Part shown: piece by piece, positions 26,370 through 39,020 of the stretch | Numbering within the stretch: position 1 is the stretch's first letter | Layout of the letters: each line of letters begins with the position of its first letter | Source: Pteria penguin | Lineage: Eukaryota > Mollusca > Bivalvia > Pterioida > Pteriidae | Reading direction: 5' to 3' | Assembly (NCBI GenBank): GCA_035048485.1 | Contig: CM068587.1 | Coordinates: 55,718,288 to 55,782,287 of the forward strand | DNA: 64,000 nucleotides | Notes under the pieces: model-generated | The model's input: the letters and a program-made list of their open reading frames with translations, nothing else | What the model was told of the DNA's origin: nothing | Databases searched by the model: none | Position numbers and translations under genes: made by a program

Positions 26370-26850
26370 AGAGGGCATGTCTAAATCACCACAAGTAGCA
26401 ACACACCACTGCTAAATAAATTGAGGAAGATGTTAACATTAAGTATTGGTCGGGACTATGTGCATGGTACCTGAAACAAGAGAGAAAACTGTAGTCTATG
26501 TGTGCATGTCCTTCGTGATTTCTGACATACAGCTTTGTCAGATGTCTTCAGTTTTAATTCTATGGTCATATGGAAAGTAAATCTGTCCAAGTTTAGTATA
26601 ATATATTAGATATTGACTGATTGATTATTGTTTTACGTCACTCCACGGTTATTTTGTAAAACGCAAGATCGTGAACTTTAATAACATTTCTATATTTTAT
26701 TCAAACTCTTTTCTTCCAGAGGGCATGTTTTAATCACTATGAATAGCAAAACAACACTGGTAGATAAATTGAGGAAGATGTCAACATAAATGTTTGGTCG
26801 GGACTATATGCGTGGTACATGAAACAAGAGAGAAAACTGTAGTCAATGGT
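26370..26850 (+). repeat. diverged direct repeat pair of about 135 bp
   Basis: 26370-26500 and 26718-26850 share gagggcatgt, aaattgaggaagatgt, ggtcgggactat and gaaacaagagagaaaactgt in the same order. The function is unknown; it may be a decayed transposon or a segmental duplication. Confidence 0.6.
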
Positions 26851-27793
26851 CAGTAGGACAGAAAATCTGTCCAAGTAAAGAACAATAGATTTCCTAGGTG
26901 ACTAAACTACAAAACAACAACGGAATGAGTATTTGCGACCTTGCGTAATCGGCAATGATATATAAGATATTGACAAATATTAGATACTGGCAAATAGGAA
27001 TAGATATTTAGTGGTAAGATTAATCACTAATAAACAGCATATGTGTCTTTGTTAGATTTCTATTAAAGAGAAAATTGAAGACATCTGACAAAACTCTATG
27101 ACTATGGAGAAACATTCCGGATAACGTATTTAATTCTGATTTTCATTCAGCATGTTACACAAATGTTTTACTGCTATATCATACTAGTGATATAATGAGC
27201 ATAAAACTGGCAGAAACTTTTTGTATCCTTCATGTTCTACGTCACGCAAAGATGACATCATCTGTTTGATGCATTATATTGGAATAATTGTGCAACGCTC
27301 CCACCCACATCTAGAGGGAGGGTATCTTGCCAACGTCTAACGTGTCACAGCTCTTTTATTCTTTCATCCGAATGACAGAGCACCAATGAGCGGTCGTCAG
27401 GACTCAAACCGATACACTTCAGCCGATAAGAGAGCACGCTGCAATTGGAGCTATGTCAAGTTCTGGCTTCATATGATTAATGGGTGTGAAAATGTGTCCT
27501 TATAACGTCAATGAAGTTCTGAAACATTTTCAGTAACTGGTATTACATTTATACATTTATGCATCTTTGTTAATGCAAAGAACAACACATAAGCCAATAG
27601 TGACATGTTTATATCGAAAGACAAAAACCTACGCGGAATGCGACGCAGTAAAGAAAGGTTCAAGTATCAGACACCGGTCGGTGTATTATTTGATTTAGCA
27701 TGGACACTTATAGCAGGCCTAGGAAATCACAAAAAAAGATATTTGAAATTGACTTTGATGTTCATAGCTGTCGAATTAAATCATTACATGTAG

Positions 27794-30530
27794 AGATGAT
27801 GGATAAATCCAAAGCACAAGTCCAAAAATCATAAAACCAGAGGACATACAAAATCAGTGAAAATGAAAAACAAATGGAAAATAACAAAATATGTCTACTT
27901 GAAGAGCATATGTGAACCCCTGTGATGGAGTGAGATCAGGTGCCCGGGGAGAGTGAGCATCTCCTGCTTGCTAGCAACACCCGTCACATATACCCAGTAG
28001 AAAGAGTCAGATCATGTAAATTCCATATGTATTTATATATGGAGAAGTCGAAGTAGGTAACCTTCTAGTATAGAAGGTGTCAAATCTGTGTAAAATGATC
28101 GGAATCGGTCTCAGTCCAGAATATCATTTAAAAGTCTGGATAACGAGATATCATATGGTGTAATAAGAGTCTCGTAACGACCATAGAATTTCCTCAGTGA
28201 CGTTGCTAGTCTAGCACATATATAACCCTGGTTGAGCATCTTAACTGAAAGTCGCCTAGCCCTCAGAACAAAGTCACTGTAATTTGAACATGCTCTGGAA
28301 TAACGTATTAACTGAGATATGAATACGCCGTATGCGGGCGATGATGTAATGTTGCTACTTATGAAAGGAAATTTTGTGATAGCGAAATTGAAATCGTCAC
28401 GTTTGTCATAGAGTGAGGTGTTCAATTGACCATTAATTTCGAAAGACAACATAATATCTAAATACTAAGTAAAATTACTAGTTTCTGTGGTTTCTTTGAC
28501 CTCAAGTTCACTTGGATAGATGATGCTAAGGTAATCCGCGAATGAAGGATTATTAATTGAAAGCAAGTCATCTATATATCTGTAAGTAAAACTGAAGCCA
28601 AGAGCCAATTGTTTTTTTTTTTCCTTGCGAAAGCAAAGACTGAATGAATTCAGCTTCGTATGAGTAAAGGAATATGTCAGCCAGAAGCGGAGCACAGTTA
28701 GTGCCCATTGGAATGCCGACAATTTGTTGAAAAACTTTACCTCCAAACACCACAAAAATGTTATCGATAAGAAAGTTCAACATCTGGATGAAAGCTGTTT
28801 CAGTGTATTTATTTTTGGAATCAGCATTTTCCCTAACAAACGAAGTTTTATCGTGGCCTATTACTATATATTTGAATTTGCGGCTTCCGTTTTTACTAGT
28901 AAATGCATTTTGAATAATTTCCGCTAATCTGTCTTTTAATTTCTGATGAGGGAGCGTTGTGTAAAGAGTCGAAAAGTCAAAAGACCTGATAGAGTGAATT
29001 TTAGTAAAACTTTTTGATTTTAGATTTTCTAACAACTTTTTTGAATTTTTAAGGATCCACATTTGATTAATTCCACTTCTGGAATATACTGTTTCGCAAT
29101 ATCTATGAAGGCCAGATTTAATTTCTGATAATATTTTTGTGAGTAGCATCGATACAGATTTTGTGGAACACTTCGAGGAACCAGCGATAAAGCGTTGTTT
29201 GTAAGGATTTTTGTGCATTTTTGGAATGCAGTACAAATATGGAAGTTCTAAATTTAATTTATTTGAGTCAATACCAAACGTATTGAGGACAGATTTATGA
29301 TTCTCCAGTACTTCCGAAACCGAACAGTTCGTGAGAGTATAAGTAGGATTTCCTGGAGCTGAATTTAATCCTAATTCTTTCACTAGGCTGTCAAAGTAAT
29401 ATTTCTTACAAGTAAATGTATAAATATTGGATGCTTTATCTGCTGGTGTAATGATATAATGTTCTTGGAGGAAGGTAAGTTCTCTGAGAACGTCAGGATC
29501 TTTAAAAATAGATTCGAATCTGGTGTTTACAGAACCTTGTAATTTTCTAATTTTTGATCTCAGCAGTACTGCAATAGATTTTATCCATTCCGAAAGAGTG
29601 TTGATCTGTACTTCCTCTCTTTTTGCCCATAGTGTGGCATATTCCTCGTAGCAGTTCATAATTTTCTCAAAATTTTGGCTCCATGTGAATGATCTGGGTT
29701 CTTTGTATTTTGGACCTTTAAGTAAAAGTTCTCTTAATTTAGTGTTTTTAACAATATCGAGATCACCAGTAACGACATGGCCACAAGGAGAATATACAAA
29801 ATTAGATGAGGAACATGCACACGATTGAGGATGGCATGCAGAATTGCTAAGATCAAGACACTGTAGGAACCCTTTGTAATTATAAATTTTGGATGCAACT
29901 GATGGCGTGTAGCTATAGAAAATACATGGCGGATCTTTGTTTTTGAAATATGGAGGTATTTTCTTTAAAACAGACTTATGATTTAAAATTTGGCCAAAAT
30001 TTAGATAATCAATGCCTTTATTTGCAAATTTAATTTTGATGAAAGGGCGATTAGATTTTTCCATAGAAATATCTGACTTGACGGGACGAAAAAGTCTAGC
30101 GGTCGATATGTCCATAATAATGCCATCTAGTCTATACTCTGCAGACCTTATATCGGTAAATATACGGTGTCTGGACGATACGTACAACTCGTGTAATTTT
30201 CTCAGTGAAATAGAATAAAGTTTTGTACGAATGTGATGAAGGCCCAAAGGTTTATTTATAAATGGCAAAAGAGCATCAAAGGAAATATTATGTATTTCAG
30301 GTTTGTTGTATTTGCGTGTACCATGACTTCGATGCCTCCTCTGGCTTTTGTTGAATAAACCGAGTACGTTAACTGATTGACACGCAGGACTAGTGAGGTT
30401 ACCAATACTACTAATATTGTCATTGCATCCATAGGGCGAAGCAGTGCCGAGACGTCTTATCCAGTATTCTTCTCTTTTCCGACGAAAAGGAGTGCTCAAA
30501 TTGGCATTGTTTGTGGGGTGATATATTTTT
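27794..30530 (-). pseudogene. Naiad-like Penelope element (family A), RT and 3' part
   Basis: The minus-strand frame runs from the inverted-copy junction at about 30530 to 28568. It starts KIYHPTNN, then REEYWIRRLGTASPYGCND, a Cys-rich SCACSSSNFVYSPCGHVV segment, the palm motifs (IITPADKAS, LYCIPKMHK, RFIAGSSKCS, FDFSTLYTT) and GIPMGTNCAPLLADIFLYSY. An 11-A run at 28611-28622 then shifts the frame, and YIDDLLS with the C-terminus continues in another frame down to 28111. RTs of PLEs prime their own cDNA at a nick. The N-terminal GIY-YIG nuclease belonging to this element is at 32774-33415, separated by an inverted copy of the same family. The 3' untranslated region includes the conserved structure at 27928-27987. 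Confidence 0.85.
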
Positions 30531-32773
30531 AAAATTAAATTTGCAAATAAAGGCATTGATTATTTAAATTTCGGCCAAATTTTAAATCATAACTCTGTTG
30601 TAGAGAAAATACCTCCGTATTTCAAAAACAAAGATCCGCCATGTATTTCCTATAGCTACACGCCATCAGTTGCATCCAAAATTTATAATTACAAAGGGTT
30701 TCTACAGTGTCTTGATCTTAGCAACTCTGCATTCCATTCTCAACCGTGTGCATGTTCCTCATCTAATTTCGTATATTCTCCTTGTGGCCATGTCATTACT
30801 GGTGATCTCGATATAGTTAAAACACTAAATTAAGAGAACTTTTACTTAAAGGTCCAAAATACAGAGAACCCAGATCATTCACATGGAGCCAAAATTTTGA
30901 GAATATTATGAACTGCTGCGAGGAATATGCCACACGATGGGCAAAAAGAGAGGAAGTACAAGTCGATACTCTTTCGGAATGGATAAAATCTATTGCAGTA
31001 CTGCTGAGATCAAAAATTAGAAAATTACAAGGTTCTGTAAACACCAGATTCGAATCTATTTTTAAAGATCCTGATGTTGTCAGAGAACTTACCTTCCTCC
31101 AAGAACATTATATCATTACACCAGCAGATAAAGCATCTAATAATTATACATTTACTTGTAAGAAATATTACTTTGACAGCCTAGTGAAAGAATTAGGATT
31201 AAATTCAACTCCAGGAAATCCTACTTATACTCTCACGAACTGTTCGGTTTCGGAAGTACTCGAGAATCATAAATCTGTCCTCAATACGTTTGGTATTGAC
31301 TCAAATAAATTGAATTTAGAACTTCCATATTTGTACTGTATTCCAAAAATGCACAAAACTCCGTACAAACAACGCTTTATCGCTGGTTCCTCGAAGTGTT
31401 CCACAAAATCTGTATCGATGCTACTCACAAAAATATTATCAGAAATTAAATCTGGCCTTCATAGATATTGCGAAACAGTATATTCCAGAAGTGGAATTAA
31501 TCAAATGTGGATCCTTAAAAATTCAAAAGGGTTGTTAGAACATCTAAAATCAAAAAGTTTTACTAAAATTCACTCCATCAAGTCTTTTGACTTTTCGACT
31601 CTGTACACAACGATCCCTCATCAGAAATTAAAAGACAGATTAGCGGAAATTATTCAAAATGCATTTACTAGTAAAAACGGAAGCCGCAAATTCAAATATA
31701 TAGTAATAGGCCACGATAAAACTTACTTTGTTAGGGAAAATGCTGATTCCAAAAATAAATACACTGAAACAGCTGTCATTCAGATGTTGAACTTTCTTAT
31801 CGATAACATTTTTGTGGTGTTTGGAGGTAAGGTTTTTCAACAAATTGTCGGCATTCCAATGGGCACTAACTGTGCTCCGCTTCTGGCTGACATATTCCTT
31901 TATTCATACGAAGCTGAGTTCATTCAGTCTTTGCTTTCGCAAGGAAAAAAAACAATTGGCTCTTGGCTTCAATTTTACTTACAGATATATAGATGACTTG
32001 CTTTCAATTAATAATCCTTCATTCGCGGATTACCTTAGCATCATCTATCCAAGTGAACTGGAGGTCAAAGAAACCACAGAAACTAGTAATTCTACTTCGT
32101 ATTTAGATATTATGTTGTCTTTCGACATTAATGGTCAATTGAACACCTCACTCTATGACAAACGTGACGATTTCAATTTCGCTATCACAAACTTTCCTTT
32201 CATAAGTAACAACATTCCATCATCGCCCGCATACGGCGTATTCATATCTCAGTTAATACGTTATTCCAGAGCATGTTCAAATTACAATGACTTTGTTCTG
32301 AGGGCTAGGCGACTTTTAGTTAAGCTGCTCAACCAGGGTTATATATGTGCTAGACTAGCAACGTCACTGAGGAAGTTCTACGGTCGTTACGAGACTCTTA
32401 TTACTCCATATGATATCTCGTTATCCAGGCTTCTAAATGATATTCTGGACTGAGACCGATTCCGATCACTTTACACAGATTTGACACCTTCTATACTAGA
32501 AGGTTACCTACTTCGACTTCTCCATATATATAGATACATATGGAATTCACACGATTTGACTCTTTCTACGGGGTATATGTGACGGGTGTTGCTAGCAAGC
32601 AGGAGATGCTCACTCTCCCCGGGCACCTGATCTCACTCCATTACAGGGGTTCACATATGCTCTTGAAGTAGACATATTTTGTTATTTTCCATTTGTTTTT
32701 CATTTTCACTGATTTTGTATGTCCTATGGTTTCATGATTTTTGGACTTGTGGTTTGGATTTATCCATCATCTT
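30531..32773 (+). mobile_element. inverted, 5'-truncated family A element nested in the one above
   Basis: A plus-strand copy of the same element, starting at the FANKGIDYLNF region and running to the family's 3' terminus. The open frame from 30908 covers the RT palm to GIPMGTNCAP. An 8-A run near 31945 shifts the frame, and YIDDLLSINN with the C-terminus is open in the next frame to 32453. A small deletion near 30820 breaks the upstream frame. It is nearly identical to 27794-30038, so the two form a palindrome with 2.2-kb arms and a spacer of about 490 bp (30039-30530). The insertion lies exactly between the nuclease and RT parts of the older copy. Confidence 0.85.
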
Positions 32774-33415
32774 TACATTTTCTATAATTCTAATTTTCAT
32801 TGAGAGAATAGAGTGGTCAGGCTGGTTGAAGTGGCGATAGAGTAATTGGTTTCCGCCACAATTAATTTTGGACCTGTGACCTGATACTCTTGTCTCTCCA
32901 ACATACATTAACCCACAGAGTGAACACTCAATACCGTATACAATATTTGAACTCTTACAAGTCAAATGGTCAAAACTATGCGTATGAAAGGTATGTTTAG
33001 TTAAATTACTCGTAAAAGAATTGTCTGTAATTAAGATGTTGCAAGTTTTGCAATTTTTGGTCCCGCATTTAGATATTTCACAATCATAAGGGGAGAATTG
33101 GTAATCTTTAATTACGTCAACTAGTATAACCTTACAGGGCTTGATGTTTATGAAGCTATCCGCATGTTGATACCAGAGTTCATTATTAGTGCTTACCACA
33201 AATGTTTGATTTCTAACGTCATTTAAGATAATATTTGGGACACCTAAGTTAACTGCTATGCACGTGTCCTTGCACATTGCAGTTTGAGGCCTTTTTATAG
33301 TGGGCGACGCCTCAGCCACTATGGTTTTCTTATTAACATTATCCATATATATATAAAGGACTGCCCGATAATAGAGCATATACGTGTACATTAATCTAGT
33401 GTTCCCTATGCGCAT
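32774..33415 (-). pseudogene. N-terminal GIY-YIG endonuclease part of the Naiad-like element
   Basis: The open minus-strand frame, from an ATG at 33415, shows a Cys-rich zinc-finger-like stretch (KCGTKNCKTC, then two His and a Cys further on). A GIY-YIG core follows: IVYGIECSLCGLMYVGET, with a downstream HRSKIN and a HFNQPDHS block typical of the family. In Naiad-clade PLEs the nuclease precedes the RT, as here. The frame is cut after MKIRIIENV, where the inverted copy ends, and the natural continuation (KIYHPTNN) is found at about 30530. The start may be internal to a longer N-terminus. Confidence 0.82.
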
Positions 33416-33946
33416 ATCGACAAATTAAGTCTCTTCAGTGATGACTAAAGCCTCAACTGAAGTAATCCAAAAACAAAAATAATATCTGTAAATTCTGCAG
33501 ATACCGCATAATGTTATAGATAACAATAAAAATATTCGTGCAGATGTCTCATTGTGAAGAAATACCAAGAACAGCGCATGAATAACCAGAGTGTTTTGTT
33601 ATTACTTTCTACGCCACACTTCCCTTTTTAGGACTTTAATGCATAGTTTTGTCGTCAGTGATTGCAACTGATAAATAAATATAAGAACATGTATACGTTA
33701 TAATGCTGGGGAGAAGTATTGGAAACATATATACGTTATACTTTTATGAGGAGATATGCATTCGTTTTAACTTAGTACACCATATCCAAGTAAATTATAA
33801 AGTATCCCAGGACATTGTATTCATCCGTCAATTAAAAGGGGGTTAGATAATCTGGTTATTTGGTTTATACTGAAGATATAGAAAAAGATGTAAATGCTAT
33901 TGTTTATTCTGACATTAAATAGAAAAATAGAAACATTATAACCTAC

Positions 33947-34178
33947 CTCAAACATCATGAAATTGAAATGTTTAAGTTGCTTGTGTGTCTTTCCAATACC
34001 TCTTAACATATCTTGAACATATTCTGTATCCCCTATTGAAGTAATGGCCTCGTCCAATGTGTGCATAACAAGAATCACGTGGTCCATGAATTTATTGTTA
34101 GCGCGAATTTCAAGGAGAGATTTCATGTCCTCTGAAACATTAAAGTAAGGTCTGACGTCCGCATTGAGTTCTAATAAT
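33947..34178 (-). CDS. globin X/neuroglobin-like, exon 2
   Basis: A 232-nt minus-strand exon bounded by the acceptor cgtttcattgtag and the donor GAG|gtaggt. It starts in phase 2 and ends in phase 0, the classic B12.2 and G7.0 positions. It encodes residues 101-177 of the assembled protein: LLELNADVRPYF with the CD1 Phe (about 112), FMDHVILVM with the distal His E7 (about 133), and IGKTHKQLKHF with the proximal His F8 (about 165). The His-to-His spacing of 32 equals that of neuroglobin rather than myoglobin (29). The exon closes with FNFMMFE, placing the intron 12 residues after F8. Both heme ligands are intact, so a hexacoordinate-type heme globin is plausible (inference). Confidence 0.9.
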
Positions 34179-34329
34179 CTACAATGAAACGAAAAAGCAT
34201 ACAAAGTGTTTCATTCAAGGGAATATTAAGAGGTAAGTTATAATGGTAATATATCAAAGAAAGCATAAAGATATCTAACTCAGCGATATGACGAATCATG
34301 ACAGAGAGAAAAGCAAACAATAAAGATAT

Positions 34330-36320
34330 CGAGATGCACCTTATTCCATCGGAGTCCCGACTAACAGTCAGCGAGGACAAGGGTTAGGACCTTATCACCA
34401 CTGAGGAGGTGTAGATAATTTTTAAACAATAATCCAAAATAAAGCAGCAAAAAGAACAATATTAACAATAAAACCATTTCTATAGAAAATATTTACCATC
34501 TTATAAAAACAACACATTTACGTGAACTGAAAGATGAAAAGTAGTGGTAAGAAAATCATAGTTGAAATAAAACATACTAGACAGTGCTATAGGGTAATAA
34601 CAAAACCCTGCAAGATATAGAAGCTGAATCATGTGTATAAAACTTAAAAAAGAAGAGAGAAAATACATCTGACCAAGATGTATGAAACAAATCACCAAGG
34701 ACATGCATAAAAAAACCTCATAATTACAGTAATATAAATACAGAAAACGACATTACAAATATATTCGATTTAATTACAGTTATGATATCGACTTCGGACA
34801 GGACAGTAAATTAAAGAAACAAAAGTCCCTCATTCGGTGTTGTTAACCAGTTTACCGGAGCCCACTTTCCTACTTAAAAACGCAGTACAATGAAAGGACA
34901 CACATTGAAAATTTAAAGATAATCCACTATACAGAAAACAAGACCAGAGGTCATATAATATTTAACACGAAATTTTGTATGCAATATTATGATAATATCA
35001 AAGATATGTCAGATATTAACATAAGGCAACCATGCTCAGCACGTGCGTAAGTGAGCTTAGATCCTTTTTTCCATAGAAGTCCCGACTGATGCTATCAGGG
35101 TATCGAGGTTCAGGACCTTTTCTTCTCTGAAAAGGTTTGTACAGGGCTCGTCATAGAGTCCTCACTGCCCTGTTAGTCCGTGCACAGCATTCAAATAAAG
35201 GTCTGTATAAGGCTGTAGGGAAGCCCAATACTAGACCTGCGGTCTTTGATATGATCCCGGAGTCATACTGATGATGTCGAGGGTGTTTAATTATTTTAGA
35301 ATCCGACGAGATGATATTATCGGATACATATTTATAAAAAGTCACATTCCCGAATTTAAATAAAATGTCTATACAGTGTTTGAATAAGATCTGTAAAATT
35401 TCCCAAAAGTTTTTTTGAATTTCATGATATCTTTTACCCTGAGTCAGAAGTTATAAAGTGAGTTGATTTTTCCCCAAAACGTTATAGCACGCCCTAGCAA
35501 ATCTAAAGAATTGACTACTATGAATACCGGACCAATAAATACCAAATGAAAGGAATCTAGGGACATCACTCTCTAAATAAGGGAAATTTACAATTGGAAA
35601 TCCAGTCGCCACGTTTATCATATATATTTTATTATATTGTTGTTAATAATCTTAATATTTAAGTCCAAAAAAGTAGTTTTCTTATCAGGCGTATTGGCTT
35701 CATTTACTTGAAGTTCAAGTGGATAAATGTCAGTAATATAGTTTTCCAATTTGATTATCTATTACTAAAATATCATCGAGATATCTAGAGGTGTCATTAA
35801 ACTTGGTAATAAGATCGACACGTTTCAAGGTTAAAATAGAATGCATTAAGTCCGTCTCATAACAATATGATTTAATTTTCGAGGCAACCGCCGTATAAAA
35901 CCTATTCAACTGCATTGTCAAAGTTATTTTTCTATATGTCAATAGAAATAAAAAGAAGTCACATGACAAACTGTCCAAGCCCATCGTTCATTATAAATGT
36001 AATGCGCCAAATTCAAGATGTTCGGGGTTTCTTTTCAATATATATTGCAAGTTTCCTTAAATTTTTTGTTTCTTTTTAACAAAGATTTGAATTATAAGGA
36101 ATGACATTAATAATTTATTTTTCATGGAGCTATAGAAGTAAAACCGATTTACAAAGTGAAGGGGATAATTTAGTCTGTAAATCGGCTTAACTTCTATACC
36201 TCTGTAGAAAAAAACATTAATGTCATTCTTCAAATGAAAATATATCTGCTGTAAAGGGAGAGCAGTTAAAGCCCATAGTAAACTCAATAATCTGTTTATA
36301 AATCTAGGCATTAAACTGCA
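34330..36320 (-). pseudogene. Penelope-like RT, family B, decayed copy
   Basis: Minus-strand remnants in several frames: a degraded MGTN-box region at about 36250, SRYLDDILVIDN at 35800-35750, then IISKTAGLVLGFPTALYRPL (about 35230) and the tail with cccgactaacagtcagcg/gatgctatcagg-type blocks. It is split by insertions, and a piece of tail is repeated at 34340-34400. A 23-bp imperfect inverted repeat (36131-36153 with 36175-36197) sits inside the former RT. Dead copy. Confidence 0.62.
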
Positions 36321-36439
36321 CATACATATTATCCATCTAAAATGTGATTACATTACATAACTCATTTATAATTATCATATTGCATTTATTGGAGAAAAAA
36401 CCAGATGTAACTTCTGTAGAGAGGTATTATTTACACTCT

Positions 36440-36790
36440 CTGTTGAAAGAAAAAGAGGAGTTACTGGCTCAGTTATGTGGCAGAAGTCACCATGGAGCTA
36501 TACAATACATGAATATAAATAATATACTAGAACATATAACACATTACAAAAATATTTGATTGTACTGCAATTACGATACCGAGTTAGGACGGTCATTTAA
36601 TTTGACAAAAGCCAAACAAATGGTGTGGTTAACCAGTTCACGGGCCCACCTTCCCACTCACCGTAACAGCAGAACGATCAAAGGACGTATATTCAAAAAT
36701 TTATAAATGATCCTCCATGTAAAGAACAAGGGTCAACAGGTATCGCATATTGAGAGGTCATAAAAATATAAACACGTAAGGTATTGTAAA
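36440..36790 (-). repeat. Penelope-like family B, 3' tail, well preserved
   Basis: Nearly identical to 22935-23280 and the inverse of 1420-1745: tggctcagttatgtggcag, aagtcaccatggagctatac, gagttaggacggtcatttaa, and the gggcccacc and ggtcaacaggtatcgcatat blocks. The high similarity suggests a comparatively recent insertion. Confidence 0.65.
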
Positions 36791-37569
36791 AAACACAGAT
36801 GTATGAAAGACAACAACTTGGTTTTAATTAAGTCATGAGGTAGAAAGGTATATAATGTCGAAAAAGAAATCAAGTGTAGAAGCTTAATTGGCTCCAAAAC
36901 TTTCTCAAACGGAGTTTCTCAATGACGTTGCCAGAATTTGTGATTGATATAAGTAAGCCTTACTGTTGTTAAAAACGGCATTTTAATATTTAATAACATG
37001 ATCTGTTTTAATGAAGAAAAAAATGAAGTAAATGGCGTTACGTCGGTGTAGTATTTACAACAATGTTCAGTATTTGAAAATAACGCGAAAAAGGAAATGC
37101 GGAGAAATAAATGTGTCTTGTTTGGCTAGCCATTACTACCATAAATACCCATAGGGTATGCTATGGCATACCATACAGTCGTTATACAGTATACATATTT
37201 CACCAAATCAAATGAAGTCTACCATCGTTATCCCTATTAACGGTATAATTAGTGGTCATTATCAGCGAATATAATGTAAATGAAGTCATAATAAGCAGTA
37301 ATGGCGAGATATTAAACCATTGTAGAGTTGACGGCTATATAATGTCCAAAGGCATAATGCGCATAAAGGACATTCAAGTCCAAGGCGATGGCTTCATACA
37401 TTAGATTTCATTCAAGTCAAATACGATGGCTTCATACATAGAATTTCATTTCTTTGCATATTTATGCTAACACAAGACATGTAAACAATCAAGCCTCGCG
37501 TCAATTTGCGAATTTTATGCATTTAACTAACGCTATATGATTTCGCATTACCTCAGTTTATATTTCTCC

Positions 37570-37605
37570 TTTACTATTATTATTATTTTATTATTATTAT
37601 TATTA

Positions 37606-37642
<37 letters not shown>

Positions 37643-37690
37643 TTAATTATTACTAAATTATTTATTTGTTTATCTGTTTATTTATATATT
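37570..37690. repeat. (TTA)n / TTTA low-complexity tract
   Basis: Long run of TTA/TTAT units passing into TTTA repeats. Confidence 0.9.
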
Positions 37691-37774
37691 TATTTACTTA
37701 TTTATTTATTTGTGAATTGTCTTTGTATCTGTATTCTATATAAAGTGGATGATTACTTTCTACATGTCAGAATT

Positions 37775-39020
37775 CCTGGTTCACGGGTGTATAATAGACC
37801 TGGTTCATGGGTGTATAATAGACCTGATTCACGGGTGTATAATAGACCTGGTTAACGGTTGTTTAATGGACCTGATTCACGGGTGTATAACATACCTGGT
37901 TCACGGATGTATAATAGACCCGGTTCACGGGTGTATAATAGACCTGATTCACGGGTGTATAATAGACCTGGTTCATGGGTGTATAATAGACGTGATTCAC
38001 GGGTGTATAATAGACCTGGTTCACGGCTGTTTAATAGACCTGGTTCACTAGTGTATAATAGACCTGGTTCACGGGTGTATAATAGACCTGATTCACGGGT
38101 GTATAATAGACCTGGTTCACGGGTGTATAATAGACCTGGTTCACGGCTGTTTAATAGACCTGATTCACGAGTGTATAACATACCTGGTTCACGGATGTAT
38201 AATAGACCCGGTTCACTGGTGTATAATAGACCTGGTTCACGGGTGTATGATAGGCCTGATTCACGGGTGTATAATAGACCTGGTTCACGGGTGTATAATA
38301 GACCTGGTTCACGGGTGTATAATATACCTGGTTCACGGGTGTATAATATACCTGGCTCACGGGTGTATAATACACTTGGTTCACGGGTGTATAATACACC
38401 TGGTTCACGGGTGTATAATAGACCTGATTCACGGGTGTATAACATACCTGGTTCACGGATGTATAATAGACCCGGTTCATTGGTGTATAATATACCTGAT
38501 TCACGGGTGTATAATAGACCTGGTTCACGGGTGTATAATAGACCTGGTTCACGGGTGTATAATAGACCTGGTTCACGGGTGTATAATAGACCTGGTTCAC
38601 GGGTGTATAATAGACTTGATCCACGGGTGTATAATACACCTGGTTCACGGGTGTATAACATACCTGGTTCACGGATGTATAATAGACCCGGTTCATTGGT
38701 GTATAATATACCTGATTCACGGGTGTATAATAGACCTGGTTCACGGGTGTATAATAGACCTGATTCACGGGTGTATAATAGACCTAGTTCACGGATGTAT
38801 AATAGACCCGGTTCATTGGTGTATAATATACCTGATTCACGGGTGTATAATAGACCTGGTTCACGGGTGTATAATAGACCTGGTTCACGAGTGTATAGTA
38901 GACCTGGTTCACGGGTGTATAATATACCTGGTTCACGGGTGTATAATATACCTGGTTCACGGTTATATAATAGACCTGGTTCACGGGTGTATAATAGAAC
39001 TGGTACGCGGGTGTATAATA
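37775..39020. repeat. 24-bp minisatellite, about 52 units
   Basis: The unit is close to cctggttcacgggtgtataa plus taga. Variants (attcacg, aacata, cacggatg, cccggttcact/att) recur in fixed combinations, so there is a higher-order structure: the block with aacata, then cacggatg, then cccggttca appears at about 37870, 38165, 38435 and 38650. Because 24 is divisible by three and the unit lacks stops in several frames, 8-residue repeat peptides of nearly 400 aa open up on both strands; I do not regard these as genes. The array lies in intron 1 of the globin. Confidence 0.97.

Noticed and set aside
28568..30556. ATG at 30556 as the true start of the Naiad RT protein
   Set aside because: The first codons come from the inverted copy at the palindrome junction; the genuine upstream part is the GIY-YIG region at 32774-33415.
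32581..32660. Hammerhead ribozyme in the PLE 3' region
   Set aside because: Hammerheads are known from PLEs, but no CUGANGA and GAAA core in the right arrangement was found here.
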